The notes beneath the pieces were generated by a model. It did no database searches. It had not been told where the DNA came from and worked only from the letters and a program-made list of their open reading frames with translations. DNA of 64,000 nt from Sipunculus nudus (Eukaryota > Annelida > Sipuncula > Golfingiida > Sipunculidae), in the NCBI GenBank assembly GCA_026874595.1, contig CM049313.1:48967659-49031658 (forward strand). The letters are read 5' to 3'. Every line of letters begins with the position of its first letter. The stretch's first letter is position 1. Made by a program: the position numbers and the translations under genes. Below, piece after piece: positions 46,165 through 59,219 of the stretch.

Positions 46165-46763
46165 CCAATCTTAGGAGGTTGACACAGATATGGAATGCCT
46201 CCTGTCCTTACGTGGGAGTCCTCGAAAATCCCTGGTGTCAGAGCTGTCCTTATGTTGGTCTAGGGTAGCAAGGCAGAAACCGTTTTTTTCGTCACATTGT
46301 TTATACAAACAAATCCATATATACACCCAGGATTCGATTAAAATGGATTTCTGAAGGAACATCCTGAAAATTGTCCTCATGTTCACTCAAGCTGTACATT
46401 CTTTTTCTAGTTTTAACTAAAAACGTATATACCCGTTTTTCTAACGTAACTACAGAATCAATTTAGTAACCAGGCAGACACGCGACTCCTTGATCCACTT
46501 AACAACTCGAGGTGTTAGAAGCCCATTAGGATAAGCTTACAGGTGGGTTCCTCTCCACACACACTCAAACCGGCAACGTATCGACTTTCTGAGCTGCCTG
46601 TCTTACGTTTATCCTGAAATACAGTCACAGATCTATATGTTTATGGTTACAGCACCACGCGTCTCATCCAGTACAGGTCAAGCCTTTCTGGCACGTTTCA
46701 TGCTGCTGTGGACAGCTAGATATATATTGAAGATTCAGTAGTTTTATCGAACCTGACAGCATC

Positions 46764-46772
46764 ATGAGCCAG
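46764..46772 (+). CDS. Candidate first coding exon (Met-Ser-Gln) of an unidentified gene
   Basis: ATGAGCCAG followed by a textbook GTAAGT donor, preceded by a more GC-balanced leader with no competing ATG in the last 50 bases. It ends in phase 0 and would join the exon at 53929, which begins in phase 0. Very short coding first exons are common in small animal genes, but this rests on one splice signal only. Confidence 0.25.
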
Positions 46773-46816
46773 GTAAGTGTTATATAAGGACAGGCTACTT
46801 ACGACAGCTACCTGAG

Positions 46817-46818
<2 letters not shown>

Positions 46819-46866
<48 letters not shown>
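46819..46866. repeat. (TA)n microsatellite
   Basis: About 24 TA units, 45 bp past the candidate donor at 46773. Confidence 0.95.
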
Positions 46867-46868
<2 letters not shown>

Positions 46869-46906
46869 ACCTGGTTTGTTTAAATTTTGCTGTCACTGCC
46901 ATTGTA

Positions 46907-47273
46907 CAGTAGCGTCACTTTATCTGCCAGGGTGGGGGGTGGGGGATGAATGACACACATACACACACGCATATATATTTAGTGTCTGTGTGCATGATAC
47001 ATTTTAAATATTACAATTAAATAAAAGTTTTTAGAAAATAAGATATTGTTTCCAGTATAATTAATTCAAAACAATGTTTAACTCATAAAATGAACCAAAG
47101 TCTATAATTGTATTATTTATTTCTCATTTGCAATATATAAATATTATTCTTTGATTAGTGTGTGTGTGGGGGGGGGGGGATGATTACATTCACCATCCCC
47201 CCCCCCCCATGCCGAGAAGTTGGGGGATATAAAGCCCCCCCCCCCTCCCCCCCCCCCCCATATTGACGCTCTG
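46907..47273 (+). mobile_element. hAT-like MITE, copy 1 (CAGT.GCGTC ends)
   Basis: Left end CAGTAGCGTCA, right end TGACGCTCTG, near-perfect inverted repeats. The interior begins with a G-rich segment, then (AC)n and AT-rich sequence, and finishes in G and C runs with GGGGGATATAAAGCCCC. The same layout occurs at 62434-62875, and the 3' part at 56700-56795. CAGTGGCG-type ends are frequent in hAT MITEs. I see no clear 8-bp target duplication, so the superfamily is tentative. Confidence 0.55.
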
Positions 47274-47970
47274 GCGGTTTAACCAACTCGCACAACCATC
47301 AACACGTATAACTGCACCCCTACAAGTAGCCGTGACAACCCGACTCAGAAGGCAATCGTATAATTGGGCAGGTTAGCATACTCGAGTCGTGATGCAGTAA
47401 TATCGAGGAGTGGATCGCAGTGATCTTGCATCAGCTTGCATTCATATTCTGATAAACGGCCCATAATCTCAATATAATGCTAAGAATGATAAATTAACAA
47501 AATACTATACATGTGAGCTCACAACCAAAAACTGAAGCACCGTCTCCATGGATACGAGTTATTTCCTGTATCGCCTGCAACCTGCCTGCGTCCTGTAACC
47601 CGTGCGAACCATGCTTGTGTTCATGCGGTCATAAATTCAGAGGACATGCCGAGGGGATTGCCAATGTGCTTGATTAAAACGGAACTTTTTTCGCTTAGGT
47701 TTGGTATTATTAGAAAGTACACAAAAAATACTCACGATTAGTCTGTTTTATGTTGATATACAGTGTACCTGTAGGCCATGAAGCGTTGACAAAAATGACG
47801 AAAATAGTTGCATCTTCATAAGGCCTTATAATGCGTTCCTCAGGCTTAGATGTAAAGACACTCTGGCGCCAGTAATCTGGTCGTAATGCCAGAGGGTCGA
47901 TATGACGCTACCCTACAAGAGGACCGATACCCCTATAACGGCCACTGCTTTAGGATATCAATTCTAACCC

Positions 47971-47973
<3 letters not shown>

Positions 47974-48031
<58 letters not shown>
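47974..48031. repeat. (CT)n microsatellite
   Basis: About 29 CT units. Confidence 0.95.
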
Positions 48032-48035
<4 letters not shown>

Positions 48036-51000
48036 ATTAATTAGAATCACAGGTATATAATAGCGCTATATATACATAATAGTTATATAAAACAGTGCCT
48101 TAATTATGAAAATGGTTCTTGAAACTGCAGTGTTCGAGACGACTGAAAATACACCTTAGCTTCTGCAATTGACGGGAAGTATTTAACGCATTCTTTGATC
48201 ATTAGGTTATTGTAGTTAGATGTACACCCACAGTTGCCCCCTACCCGGAAACTGACAAGCATTCGTGTAGATTAGCTAACTGCACACCTCGATATGAAGG
48301 AGCTCTAGGCCTCGCACGGTAAAATCTTTCATCGAATTTAAACGATTTAACCTTCGCGTGCAGATGTACAAGCGGCTGATATAAGGGGCGCCCCCTCTTT
48401 CAACTTGAATAAATTGGAAAATACAAAAAAGCCCTTAATTCCTAAAACTTTAAAAACTATCCGAGTTCGCCATTACAGTCGTTATGTTCAAAATGTTTCT
48501 ACAAAATGGGATATTATCCACTCAAATACCCTTCAAACCTGCGCCCCCTCCCCGCTCCCCCACCCACCAATTATTAAATCCTATATCCGTCCATATCTAT
48601 AACACCATAAATATATGCGGACAGTAGTAGGAAATCACACTTTGCACTGCATGACGATCAGTGGTCAGTTCGGATTTCGCGAAGCTTTGGCTAAGAAGTC
48701 AGTATGCACCCACCATAAATCCTGACCAACAAAGCTAGTAAATAAACCAGAGAGCACATATTTAATATAAGTGTGCAAGGACATAATAATGTAAACAAAC
48801 TCAATTATAACCCACGAGGGCTTCTGTCAATACCAGAACTGGACCCAAAGATTAATTCCTCCGCTGGTGCAAATGGGCAGTCCTCAAAGTTACTCAACGG
48901 CTGACTCGAGAGGCTTTGGAGCGTGCTGGGTTACGTTTGTAAGGCGACACATGATCTGTAGCAATGTTTTTCCAAATATTGATGGGCGGGATTTCGTATT
49001 TACCTCTAGCAAAAGAAGAATCAACTCGCAAGTTTAAATAGTGAAATTGTACAGCAAAAGTGCGGAATCGTTAGGTCACACAAGGTTTGCATGCACAGAA
49101 CAACCGGGGAGAACTGTAACATCCGTTGTTAAAGGTGAGTGCCTAAAAGTGTATTTTCTCGAGATATTTTAGGGAGATTTTTATCATCAACAAAAGGCTA
49201 AATATATAAGAGGACAAAATTAAAATTGTTCGACATTTTATACCGAGTCGACCGTGCTCAGATACATGATGGTGAGTAATTATTGTTTTATTTGTTACAA
49301 CATTTTACATTTGTGACGTAAAACGTCTTGAAGAAAAAGAAGAAATATACCCAACAGATTCTCTGGAAATGCAAAGTCAAGATTTTTTTTTTTTTTTGGG
49401 GTGGGGGGGGGGGGGGCTGGATCCTCTTTTGCCTCACTCATAGGAAAGAAAAAAAAAAATATTTCAGCATTACTCGTGATTAACTCCATACAGAATACTT
49501 ATACAGACATAACGTAATGTCGGTGACCGAATATAGCAGTAACTGTCACCTTTTATTTTTGTGGTAATATTGATCATGGGACTGGTATTTTGTATGTAAG
49601 CTAAATGTGGTCCTAACTTATATTAGCCAAAAAAATAATTCTTTCCTTTTATACCATGGTTATTTCACTGGGGATGATAAAAACACGATTAAATGGATAT
49701 GAGGTGTACTAATTTATTATAAGATTTATCTATACGCTACTTGAACTTTTGCTGATCACAAGTGTTTTCATTCATTTTGTTATGTCCAGTACCTAGAATA
49801 TTGTTTCCATGACTGGCATGTCAGTGTTAGTTGCAAGGTTTGCCACGAATGTTGACTTGAGTGAGTTGAAATGATTTTTATATTTCCAGTTCTTCCTACT
49901 CAAGTCAGGAGATAGCAGATAGCTTTACCTTAGCGTTATTGGACTTACATATGAGTACCAATTTAACTATTTTATTTTCAAAATGATAGCTTTATGTGAC
50001 TTGAAATTTCGCTTGTTGTTGTATTTGATATTTTTATTTGCCTACAATCTGTAATGCGCTTTACAAAACACTTATCATGCAACTTTTATGATTACATATG
50101 TTACAGACGTAACCATTTATGCTTACCAATTTTCTGTGAATAAATTGGTACTTTCCAAGTTTTCTTAATGGTTTTTTTGGTTTCACTCTGTTATTCCATC
50201 ATTTTTCACGATTATGAACCATGCAATAAGTTAATGTTATCCTTTTTAGTCTCTTTTTGTGAATGACAGACTGCAATTATCAGTGTGTTATATACAGCAT
50301 GTACTATAAAGAAACTCTGCAGTCCTTTTGCAGGACAAGTCAATTCAAAACAAACAGACGCCAGTGTAAATACATGGTGCTTCCTGCCTACATCATGGCT
50401 GGGAAGACGACATAAAGGATTAAATAAAGGAGGACCATTTGGATGCTGTTAAAATCCCACTAGCCGTCAACCTTGACACAGACCTATCTGAACACCAGAA
50501 TGCAGAACTGTTATATATATTTTCTGACTTACAACTGACAGTGTTTTATTTGTCCAGATGGGTCTAGTTTAAACTTTTGGTGAGTGAACACTTACAACTT
50601 GAACAAATAACTTAAAAATGTAGTTTATTGTAAAAAAAAAAATCATGTCAAGGGACAATAAAAGCAGATATGTACTGGAGTCTGATAGGAAATAGACGAC
50701 CCATATTTCAATCCTAAGGTTTTTGCAGGAATTTATTTTCATGTGTTTCACTTATATGATATAAAGATTACTTCTGCTAGAATTCTCCAGGAACACCCTC
50801 CCCTAAAATATCTACATAGAAAGAAAAATTGTTCTATTCCAGAAATCACACAAAAAATAAATTTTGGAAAGAGACGTGAGGCATATACAGGGTGTACGAA
50901 TTATTTAATGAGAAGGTTTTTTTCCCGATAAACAACATAGGTCCGACAGCTTCATCACTTGAGAAATATCGTAGATATAACGATTGTATAGAGAAGCATT

Positions 51001-51690
51001 CAACCGTGAAATTATATGAAAGATGCTTTGTATTAGTTGAAGCTCAGGCGACATCGTGAAACACGATGTTTAATCAGTGTAGTCTAAGGCATGTTAACAG
51101 ACAATGCGTTATTTGTATACACATGCATATGTCGTTGAAGTCTCTTGTACGCGAAACGTATAACTGCCAATTTATGTGAAAAAGATAGGCCCAGAAAAAT
51201 ATATTCCAACATTATATAATTTTTGGTTCAAATACTGTAAATTGTCATGGAATAAGCAGGTCTGATGCTAAATTGACAACTCTCCCAGATAAAAAGAAAG
51301 CAGGTATATATATTTGATGAAAGCATTTAGCAAATAAACCATATCAATAGTCCATTTCATTTTGGAGGTAATAAGAATCACCACAATATATATTTTATTA
51401 TAAAACATTATGACAAAGGACCATTCCTTTGTCCCCGTGTGGAAGCCACCCATTCGTATTTATTTGTTCTGTCACTCGCAAGGTGAACTCGATTTACTGA
51501 AGCATGACAGTGTTCATACATGAAACGAATACACGTGATTACATGATTGATATTACAGGAGATTCTGGTGGAGGTCTGTACGCCCTGACTACAGATTCTA
51601 ATTTGTTATCAATTTAAAGATGTACTGATGATATTTTTTCATGTTTCACCGTCCCTACAGACAACGGATCTTAACAAATATATGTGACCA
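48032..51690. other. Mostly non-coding sequence with a candidate alternative first exon
   Basis: No recognisable coding exon. A segment ending at 49134 (CATCCGTTGTTAAAG followed by GTGAGTGCC) could be an alternative non-coding first exon for the gene whose coding exons may follow at 53929 and 58319. A similar donor (GGATATAAG followed by GTATGTA) occurs at 52402. The poly-G/poly-T tract at 49381-49418 disrupts any frame. Confidence 0.25.
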
Positions 51691-51732
51691 CCCCCCCCCC
51701 CCCCCTCCCCCCCTCCCCCCCCCCCCCCCCCC
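51691..51732. repeat. Poly-C tract with two T interruptions
   Basis: 42 bp, C apart from T at two positions. Similar long C or G runs lie at 47168-47260 and 58225-58244. Such homopolymers are prone to sequencing error. Confidence 0.95.
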
Positions 51733-52959
51733 ACATGGTTGATTTCGTACAATGCACAATGTCACAATTGATCGACATTCTGGATAAAGCTACATAAGTC
51801 GCTGCAGTAATCTGACAATTCACTGTATGACTGTGCATTTGAACCGTAGCTGTGAAGAGTGTTTACAAAGAGCCAGAGCAATCGTAATTGTGTAGATGAC
51901 ACAAACAGCAGGCTTTTAGGAGCTTTTCATAAAGGTATGTTTAATATTGGCACTAACAAGTCAAGCGAGAACCTCTCCGTGGTGCAAAAGTTTAATCAGA
52001 AAGGTATGACATTTTGGTTTTCATGTCATTGGTATGATATAAATACCGGCCCTGGGTACCAACACTAGGATACGCACAGTGCACACTCATATCATAAGAC
52101 AGTTAACACACGGACCCACAGTCATACACTCACGTATATAAAGAGAGAAAGAAACAGAAACAGATTTGCATCCACACTGAAGTATTCACAGTCCATGCGT
52201 CTGTTCACGTATATCAGTGTGTTTTGAAGAACATGTCACATGGGGAATTTATCAAAATGTATCAGAAGTCAAGTTTTTTCATAAAGGCCTTCGACTAGGT
52301 TGACGAGACAGATATGTGAACGTAATTCATGCTGGGATGGTGTCCAACTGACGCGCTCTTTGGCGCCGAGTTAATCTTACGACGCGTTTTACTTGGATAT
52401 AAGGTATGTATTTTGATGACGGTTTTATAAATGACACTGTTATCGTGCTAGCATATTTTATACATTATATTGCTGGTCCTTAGAGTAAGGATTTAAACTG
52501 AGCTAGGACACGAATGGATGAAATAAGTTAATCACAACCTACTTGATTTGCTGTTCATTTTGTAATTATCAACATTATATTATATATAAGGTTAGTATTT
52601 TTGCTTTCAAGTACTCTTGATGACATGGTGAAGGTTTACATGATTTAAGTTTCCTTTGCGTTTCATGTTTAATATATGGCTCTGTGGAACAGACGTCGGT
52701 TTCCAGTACACGACAGGGACAAACCTACCAATACATTACAGGTTTATATTTTTATTATTTAATTAACGAAGAGTATAGAGAAGGTTTATTTGTCTAGAGC
52801 ACCTTCATCACAATGGTTAACTTACTCAGTGATGAATGATTTCCCATGCATGTTTGTCCGTATTCCAGGACAGTTTAAATACTAACATATATATTAGTTA
52901 TATCAGCCTATTTGTTGAGGAGCATAAGCAATGTCATCTTTACACTTCTTGTCAGAGAC

Positions 52960-53335
52960 AGATCCATGATTTTGGAAAGGGAAGGGTCACGCCTAAGAAG
53001 ACTGAAAGAAAACCTTTAAAAAGGTCCTCTGGTTCGGGAAGGAGGGGGTCTGGGTTGCAAAATTAGGTTTGAAACCCTAAAACAAAGGTTGTTTCGGCTC
53101 GAAAGGGAGGGGGGGGGGGAAGGGTCTTAAAACCCTTGACCCCGACTCCACTCCCTGGAACTGCCACTGAGAGGATATACCCTATAACTCCTTCAACAAA
53201 ACAACTGCTTGCCATAGCATCATTTGCTGGGTTTAACTCCAGGAACATGAACATTCAGACCAATGAAAGCGGTGTCAAACTTGGGTGCATGCACACCCCA
53301 TCCCCTTAACCCTCCCCTGGATTCGCCCCTGCTTA
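52960..53335. repeat. Decayed dispersed element (GGATCC/GGGTC type)
   Basis: Begins AGACAGATCCATGATTTTGG with G-rich segments (GGAGGGGGTCTGGGTTGCAA) and ends CCCTGGATTCGCCCCTGC. The outer ends are imperfect inverted repeats like those of 60883-61128. Non-coding; boundaries approximate. Confidence 0.4.
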
Positions 53336-53791
53336 AATGTTTGAATGAGCAGTCTGCGGATGTTCAACGTGTGCACGTGCGAGTAATTGTGAGCAAATAC
53401 TCTTGGATTTGTTGGTATCCATGGTCACTCAGTGGTAGAGACAGAACACCAACGGGTTATGGATTCTGTTCCGAATCCGAGTGAACAGACTTTTCTGTGA
53501 TTCTGTGATTTTGTATGATTTAGTTGCTTGCAGGGCTCCTATTGGTATGACATTTTTATGGAGACATTTTTCTAGGGAAGGCAACCGTCTCCTTGTTTCA
53601 TGCAGTATAAGTCTAGGCTATGCAAATCTCGATATGGGACGTCATGACAAGGCCGTAGTCCTTTCATTTACATACTGGTGTTAACTAGGCCCGGAGACTA
53701 TTGCGCTTGCGGATCATGGCTGTGTACTAATGTAATAAACCCCATTGCGGGGTTATAACACTGAAAACCCCAATAGACACATTGATACCTG

Positions 53792-53796
<5 letters not shown>

Positions 53797-53836
<40 letters not shown>
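53797..53836. repeat. (TA)n microsatellite
   Basis: About 20 TA units, about 90 bp upstream of a candidate exon. Confidence 0.93.
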
Positions 53837-53841
<5 letters not shown>

Positions 53842-53928
53842 AATCATGACCAAGGTCAAGCCATCTGACCGAATGACTGAATTTATAATTATTCTGGTCT
53901 TTTAGCCATCATGTTCTGTTATTTTCAG

Positions 53929-54007
53929 ATGACACACTTGAATATCCTAACACTGCCAGCCCTTGAAACGCCATCGAAATACCTGGCAAGCCCTGAAAGA
54001 CGAGCAC
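53929..54007 (+). CDS. Candidate coding exon of an unidentified small protein
   Basis: Acceptor CTGTTATTTTCAG, donor GTGAGT, both strong. Only the frame starting at the ATG is fully open: MTHLNILTLPALETPSKYLA then SPERRA, ending in phase 1. Serine/proline/arginine-rich, no domain recognised. The exon at 58319 needs a phase-2 donor, so a direct join would terminate after about a dozen residues. If both are real, another exon of length 3n+1 lies between; a segment near 57311 is a possibility but lacks a strong donor. Confidence 0.35.
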
Positions 54008-55189
54008 GTGAGTAAAACTACACCTGTCACTGCTTACTGACAGTTATATCAGCTCTACGGATCACTCTTGTCCATCGGCCGTGAACGGGGCATAAATCGT
54101 AATCGTTGGACCTAGAAAAGTTTAACTAAACATTTTTTTACAATTTCCCCCCTGTCCTGCAAGTTCAACAGTGATCTTGAGACTAATAGATAACCAGTTA
54201 ATGGTCATGTGAGAGTTCTGGTTGAACTCTCACCGTACATTTAGAGTCATCTGGTGAAATCTCTTTTGAAACTGGCTCACAGAGACCTTAATTCTGCTGG
54301 ATACTCAAAAATACGATGGCGACTATCCTGAAAGTCAGACTCTCCTCAGTCTGATTAAGGATGATGAACATGTAGTTTGCGATACATTAAAGTTTGCAAA
54401 TATTGTGGCTCATTTTCATCTTAAATTTTAGAATTTTGAAAAGTTGGAACAAAATCAACCAAACCGATTCATTACCCAGGTCATGAGCACTTGTAAAATT
54501 TAAGAATTACAGAAGAATTTTGAAAAAAAATTGCATGTAGAACTTATAAAAAGTAAACAAATATTTATTAATGATTGCCGTTAAATTTGTTTTGCATATA
54601 GATCATTGTCGCCACGAGACTACATTTGGGCTACCTGTGTCTATTATTCATTTAACGTAAGTTAAAGAGTCATATTTGGACTGGCAAATAACACTCTAAA
54701 GAGAGCTTCAGCTGTGCAGTATCATTTATTTCATCAAAGTGTCGCAGTGTGCACCGGTCGTTGAGGAACCTTTATTCTGAAAAAAAAAAAAACAGCACCA
54801 GACAAATTTAATATATACTAATGATAATACAGTGTTAAGAAGTTTCCCTCTGCATTTAAGGTTACAGCCATCGGTTTTACAACAACAATATAAATTCTTC
54901 GAGCTGAATATTAAGTCATCACAATATTATACACCAGACTAAACTTTAAACCTGTAAGACAGTGTACACGAGTGCTCACAGCATAAATGTAACAGGTTAA
55001 TACACATCTATAGTAAAAAGGAATAAATTTCACATAAACAACCCTGTGACACTAGTGTTTTAATGATACGTCACATAAGACTTTTTTTACACATTTACAG
55101 GATGTTTAATTTTAATGGAGTAGTTTGTCAGCTGGCTACACTATTTTTTTATCTTTTGAGTATGACAGCTGCATGGCTTCACTTTCGAA

Positions 55190-56035
55190 CTCTTGACAGC
55201 TGGCTTTACTGTTGTTTCTTGTTTTGACTAGTTTCATCGTTGCTTCTAGTTTGTTAGCTGGCTTCACTGTTGTTTCTAAATTGACAGCTGGTTTCACTGT
55301 TGTATTTAGTTTGAAAGCTGGCTTCATTGTTGTTTCTAGTTTGACAGTTGGCTTGACTGTTGTTTCTAGTTTGACAGTTGGCTTGACTGTTGTTTTATTG
55401 TTTGACAGTTGGCTTCACTGTCGTTTCTAGTTTGAAAGCTGGCTTCACTGTTGTTTCTAGTTTGACAGTTGGCTCCACTGTTGTTTTTTGTTTGACAGTT
55501 GGCTTCACTGTTGTTTTATTGTTTGACAGTTGGCTTCACTGTTGTTTTATTGTTTGACAGCTGGCTTCACTGTTGTTTTTTGTTTGACAGTTGGCTTCAC
55601 TGTTGTTTTATTGTTTGACATCTGGCTTCACTGTTGTTTTTTTGTTTGACAGTTGGCTTCACTGTTGTTTGATTGTTTGACAGCTGGCTTCACTGTTGTT
55701 TCTTGTTTGAAAGCTTGCTTCACTGTTGTTTTATTGTTCGACAGTTGGCTTCACTGTTGCTTCTTGTTTGACAGTTGGCTTCAGTGTTGTTTCTAGTTTG
55801 ACAGTTGGCTTCACTGTTGTTTCTAGTTTGACAGCTGGTTTCACTATTATTTCTAGTTTGACAGCTGGCTTCACTGTTGTTATATTGTTTGACAGTTGGC
55901 TTCACTGTTGTTTCTAGTTTGACAGCTGGCTTCACTGTTGTTTCTTGTTTGAAAGCTGGCCTCACTGTTGTTTTATTGTTTGACAGTTGGCCTTACTGTT
56001 GTTTCTTGTTTGGCAGTTGGCTTCACTGTTGTTTG
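55190..56035. repeat. 30/31-bp minisatellite, about 28 units
   Basis: Unit: GTTGTTTCTAGTTTGACAGT then TGGCTTCACT (30 bp), with 31-bp variants (GTTGTTTTATTGTTTGACAG). Runs of 30-bp units stay open on both strands and give ten-residue repeats: VVSSLTVGFT on + and VKPAVKLETT on -. The 31-bp units shift the frame, so no long protein results. Non-coding minisatellite is the likely status. Confidence 0.95.
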
Positions 56036-56551
56036 TCGTAATCGGTAGGATTTATCTGGGGTTACTAGGTTCGGTGAGGCATGTATTTAAAGTTTTTGTT
56101 TTGTTGGTGAATAAGGGTTACTGGGTGCCTGGCTTATTGTACTGTATTAGGGCTATTATGAAGCGCTCGAGGATTTGTTGGATTGCTTAAAGTTGATCAA
56201 GACCCCAGGTGTTGGTTCGGTCAGGAGATCAGTGGATTAGTAGTCCAGTTGGTTGTTCCTGCATACATTGGCTGGGATCTTGAGACTGCATATTTAACTT
56301 TATTATCGGCTTAAAATTATTTAAGGTTACAAAGGAGGTATTTAGTTCTATGTTTGCAAACTTCACCCAAATATCTGATCACTCCAGTTTGTACCTGAAG
56401 AGTGAGCCGGCTTGAATGCTGCTCTCACGAAACAGATCTGTAGCACAAACTGACGAAGTCAAACTAACCGTACTTTAGTTATTTATAAACGCTCCCATAC
56501 GGTAGAGCACTATCACCGCGATGTATTGATTTCACGCTATGTGAACAATAC

Positions 56552-56555
<4 letters not shown>

Positions 56556-56622
<67 letters not shown>
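56556..56622. repeat. (AT)n microsatellite with one TG interruption
   Basis: About 33 units; adjoins the hAT-like fragment at 56700. Confidence 0.93.
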
Positions 56623-56699
56623 GCTCAGAAATGGAACCAAAGTTTTCAATTCTAATTATTGATAAATTTCATGTTCACTATATAATATTATTCATTTAA

Positions 56700-56795
56700 T
56701 AGCAGGGGGATGATTAAGTTGACAATCCCACCTCGCAAAAAAATTCAGTGGGGGATATATATACCTCCAATCTCGCTGTATTGACGCCCCCTGGT
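56700..56795 (+). mobile_element. hAT-like MITE fragment (3' part)
   Basis: Contains GGGGGATGATTAAGTTGACA, CAGTGGGGGATATATATACC and TGTATTGACGCC, matching the 3' half of 46907-47273 and 62434-62875. The left end is missing or replaced by the (AT)n tract. Confidence 0.5.
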
Positions 56796-58224
56796 GGTGG
56801 GGGTGGTGAAAACCACCCCTCAACGCATGTACCACTATATACTAGTATATATGATATGGACTAACATTTTCAATTAATACAACATGTTGCAACGCTATTC
56901 CACATCCCATTATATTTTCATATTTTTACATTCTTTAACTGTGTAATTTGTTAAAACAAAAACCTTTCGGCACTTCTCTCTGAGCACTCTCACGTTTTAT
57001 CATAACCAAGCCTTAGTATATCTGACACAGTCAGCCCCATCACATATGAATCCAATGGGAATACGCTAACCTTGGAATACATCTTTTCTGATCATATCCG
57101 TTCATTGACAAAAGTACATATTCTGTTGGAACGGCCAGGGAGTACTGTCCACGGTATGTCCACTTTACTTATTCTTGATGTGATAAAAATCGGTGAAAAC
57201 ACTGGATTAGAGTTTGTCAGTTATATGTTGTGTCAGACCATTAGCGCTCTGCTTGAAGCCCCTAACTTCTTATTGTCTCATTACCATAGGCAGATTTTTT
57301 TTCAGAGACAGCCAGATTAAGACAGGAATGGCAACATCGGAGGAAGTGTCGAAAATCTGCGGAGTACATATCCCAGGGACCTTCACACGCGCGAGATGTC
57401 TCGTCTTCATTAATTTCACATTGCACTGACAGAGGGCGCATCAACCCAGCCGTGCTTCATGCCAGAAACTCGCTGAGTAAAAATTACTGCACTTATCGTT
57501 CAGACATGTGAGATTTGTCGTATTTTAATATCAACATTTGCAGCTTGAATTTTAAATTATATTTATCGGGCGGGGGAGGGATGTATGGGGAGATCGGTTT
57601 GTCGGGAAATGTGTCATTTTTACTTAGCTCACCCCAGGCATTATGTTTGGACTTTTCGTCACATTTCACTGTCGGATCGTATAAATGCTACTTGGTTTGA
57701 CCTGGCTATGTCTAAACTCAAATGATATCCTTTTCAAACATTGAATTGTAACTCAGGTTCCAATACATCATATTACAGCAAAGAAATGTAATTTTGTTTC
57801 AGGCCGTTGTGGTACGAGGTTGTAACAGTTACATAATGTGATAGGCGAATCTACCTTGTATGACCCTTAGTTTTTTTTATTTCGGTTAAACTTATGGACA
57901 ATTGATCGTTAAATCGCGATCCAGTAGACATACTATTTCGATCGAAAAGGCCTATTTCTGATCGTGACACTAGTTCTGTCTAAAACTGCACTGCCATGGA
58001 TGTCATCATATCACAGTGATACCACTCTATGCATAGGGTAATCTTAAAATGTCTACATATTCTCAAATATATTTGTGTAAATTTCGCCGTCATAATCTAT
58101 GGTCTGTTATCAGACGCGTTTTTGACAATAGGGCCTACATGTGGTGTCACTAACGTCTCGGTCGACTTATTAGTTTGAGGGGAAGATGCAATTTAACTAA
58201 TGAAAACTTTTTCTCTCCTTCTCT

Positions 58225-58233
58225 CCCCCCCCC

Positions 58234-58283
<50 letters not shown>
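58225..58283. repeat. C-run followed by (TC)n
   Basis: 20 C then about 20 TC units, lying in what would be the polypyrimidine region 35 bp upstream of the acceptor at 58318. Confidence 0.95.
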
Positions 58284-58286
<3 letters not shown>

Positions 58287-58318
58287 ATACTAAATCTTTT
58301 GTTTGTCTTTTTCTGTAG

Positions 58319-58550
58319 GAGGATACACGCTCGTCCACAGTTCAGTTACCCGGTAGAACTTCCGCCGCCTAAACCACCCAGAACGAGGCCCAGAGATGAC
58401 CACGTAATCAAGACGCTCTCCACAATGTTTCAGTCCACAGGTTCACCAAAGGACCGGCATTTCTGGGTACATCCCGAATGGAGGTCTGAACGCATATCCT
58501 GGTGCCATACACACGACGACCCAAGACCGCGACCGGAAACGACGAGTTGA
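58319..58550 (+). CDS. Candidate terminal coding exon of an unidentified protein
   Basis: Acceptor TTTTTCTGTAG, then 76 open codons to TGA at 58548-58550. The segment is much more GC-rich than its surroundings and reads as ordinary protein: RRIHARPQFSYPVELPPPKP, PRTRPRDDHVIKTLSTMFQS, and a WVHPEWRSERISWCH stretch with three tryptophans. It is basic and proline-rich, has no signal peptide or membrane segment, and matches no family I can name. Small Pro/Arg proteins of axonemes and sperm look like this, but that is only an impression. Needs an upstream exon ending in phase 2. Confidence 0.5.
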
Positions 58551-59210
58551 AGTGCCGAGATGTGACCCGAGGTCATGAGATTAATATCAGTTAGTGATGT
58601 CAAACTCCACCAGATGTCTCCCCAAACGCTTAATCAAACGGGATTTTTTTGTCACAATCTCCCCAGTCTCGCATAATGATTGCCAATTTTGCTCGAACTA
58701 TGTTTTAAGGTTAAAATTAACTGTATTTATGCGGTTTTGTCAAAAAGTTATTCAATTACCAGAATGATACGCAGTGAAGAACAAATAACATGGGTCTATG
58801 TGAACTGCTAACTGACAGTGATTGGAATGGCATACAAGAAATATGTTACAGTCGATGCATTTCATGACTAAAACTGGCCTCCTCCGTCTCTTTATGACTG
58901 ATAGGAATATCAACTCGTGACAATGACAGCATTTTAATCAGCACATGGCTTATTAGACGCTATAAGAAACCTTTGTATTACATTCCTTCTTACATGATCG
59001 CGAAGAAGATAAACAGTTCTGAATATCTTCATTCAGGTGATTTTGTATGGTTGAACAATTGCATCCCCATTTGATGCCAAGTGGCCGGAGGATTAAGCCC
59101 AGGGCAGAGACTGAGTTATGTACTGATTGGCTTGTGGAAGTGTGACGCCATAGACTCTATTTAGAGTATTATAAGTCACCCGCCATAAAGAAGGAAGACT
59201 ACTATAATGG
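58551..59210. other. Possible 3' UTR, no gene seen
   Basis: No further exon. If 58319-58550 is a terminal exon this is its 3' UTR. No well-placed AATAAA is obvious before the repeat block that follows. Confidence 0.3.
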
Positions 59211-59219
59211 CCCGCATCT

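Noticed and set aside
57311-57510. Open segment after a TTTTTTTTCAG acceptor as the missing exon linking 54007 to 58319
   Set aside because: The phase could be made to fit with weak donors (GTACAT or GTGTCG), but neither donor is convincing and the peptide has no family character, so it is not called.
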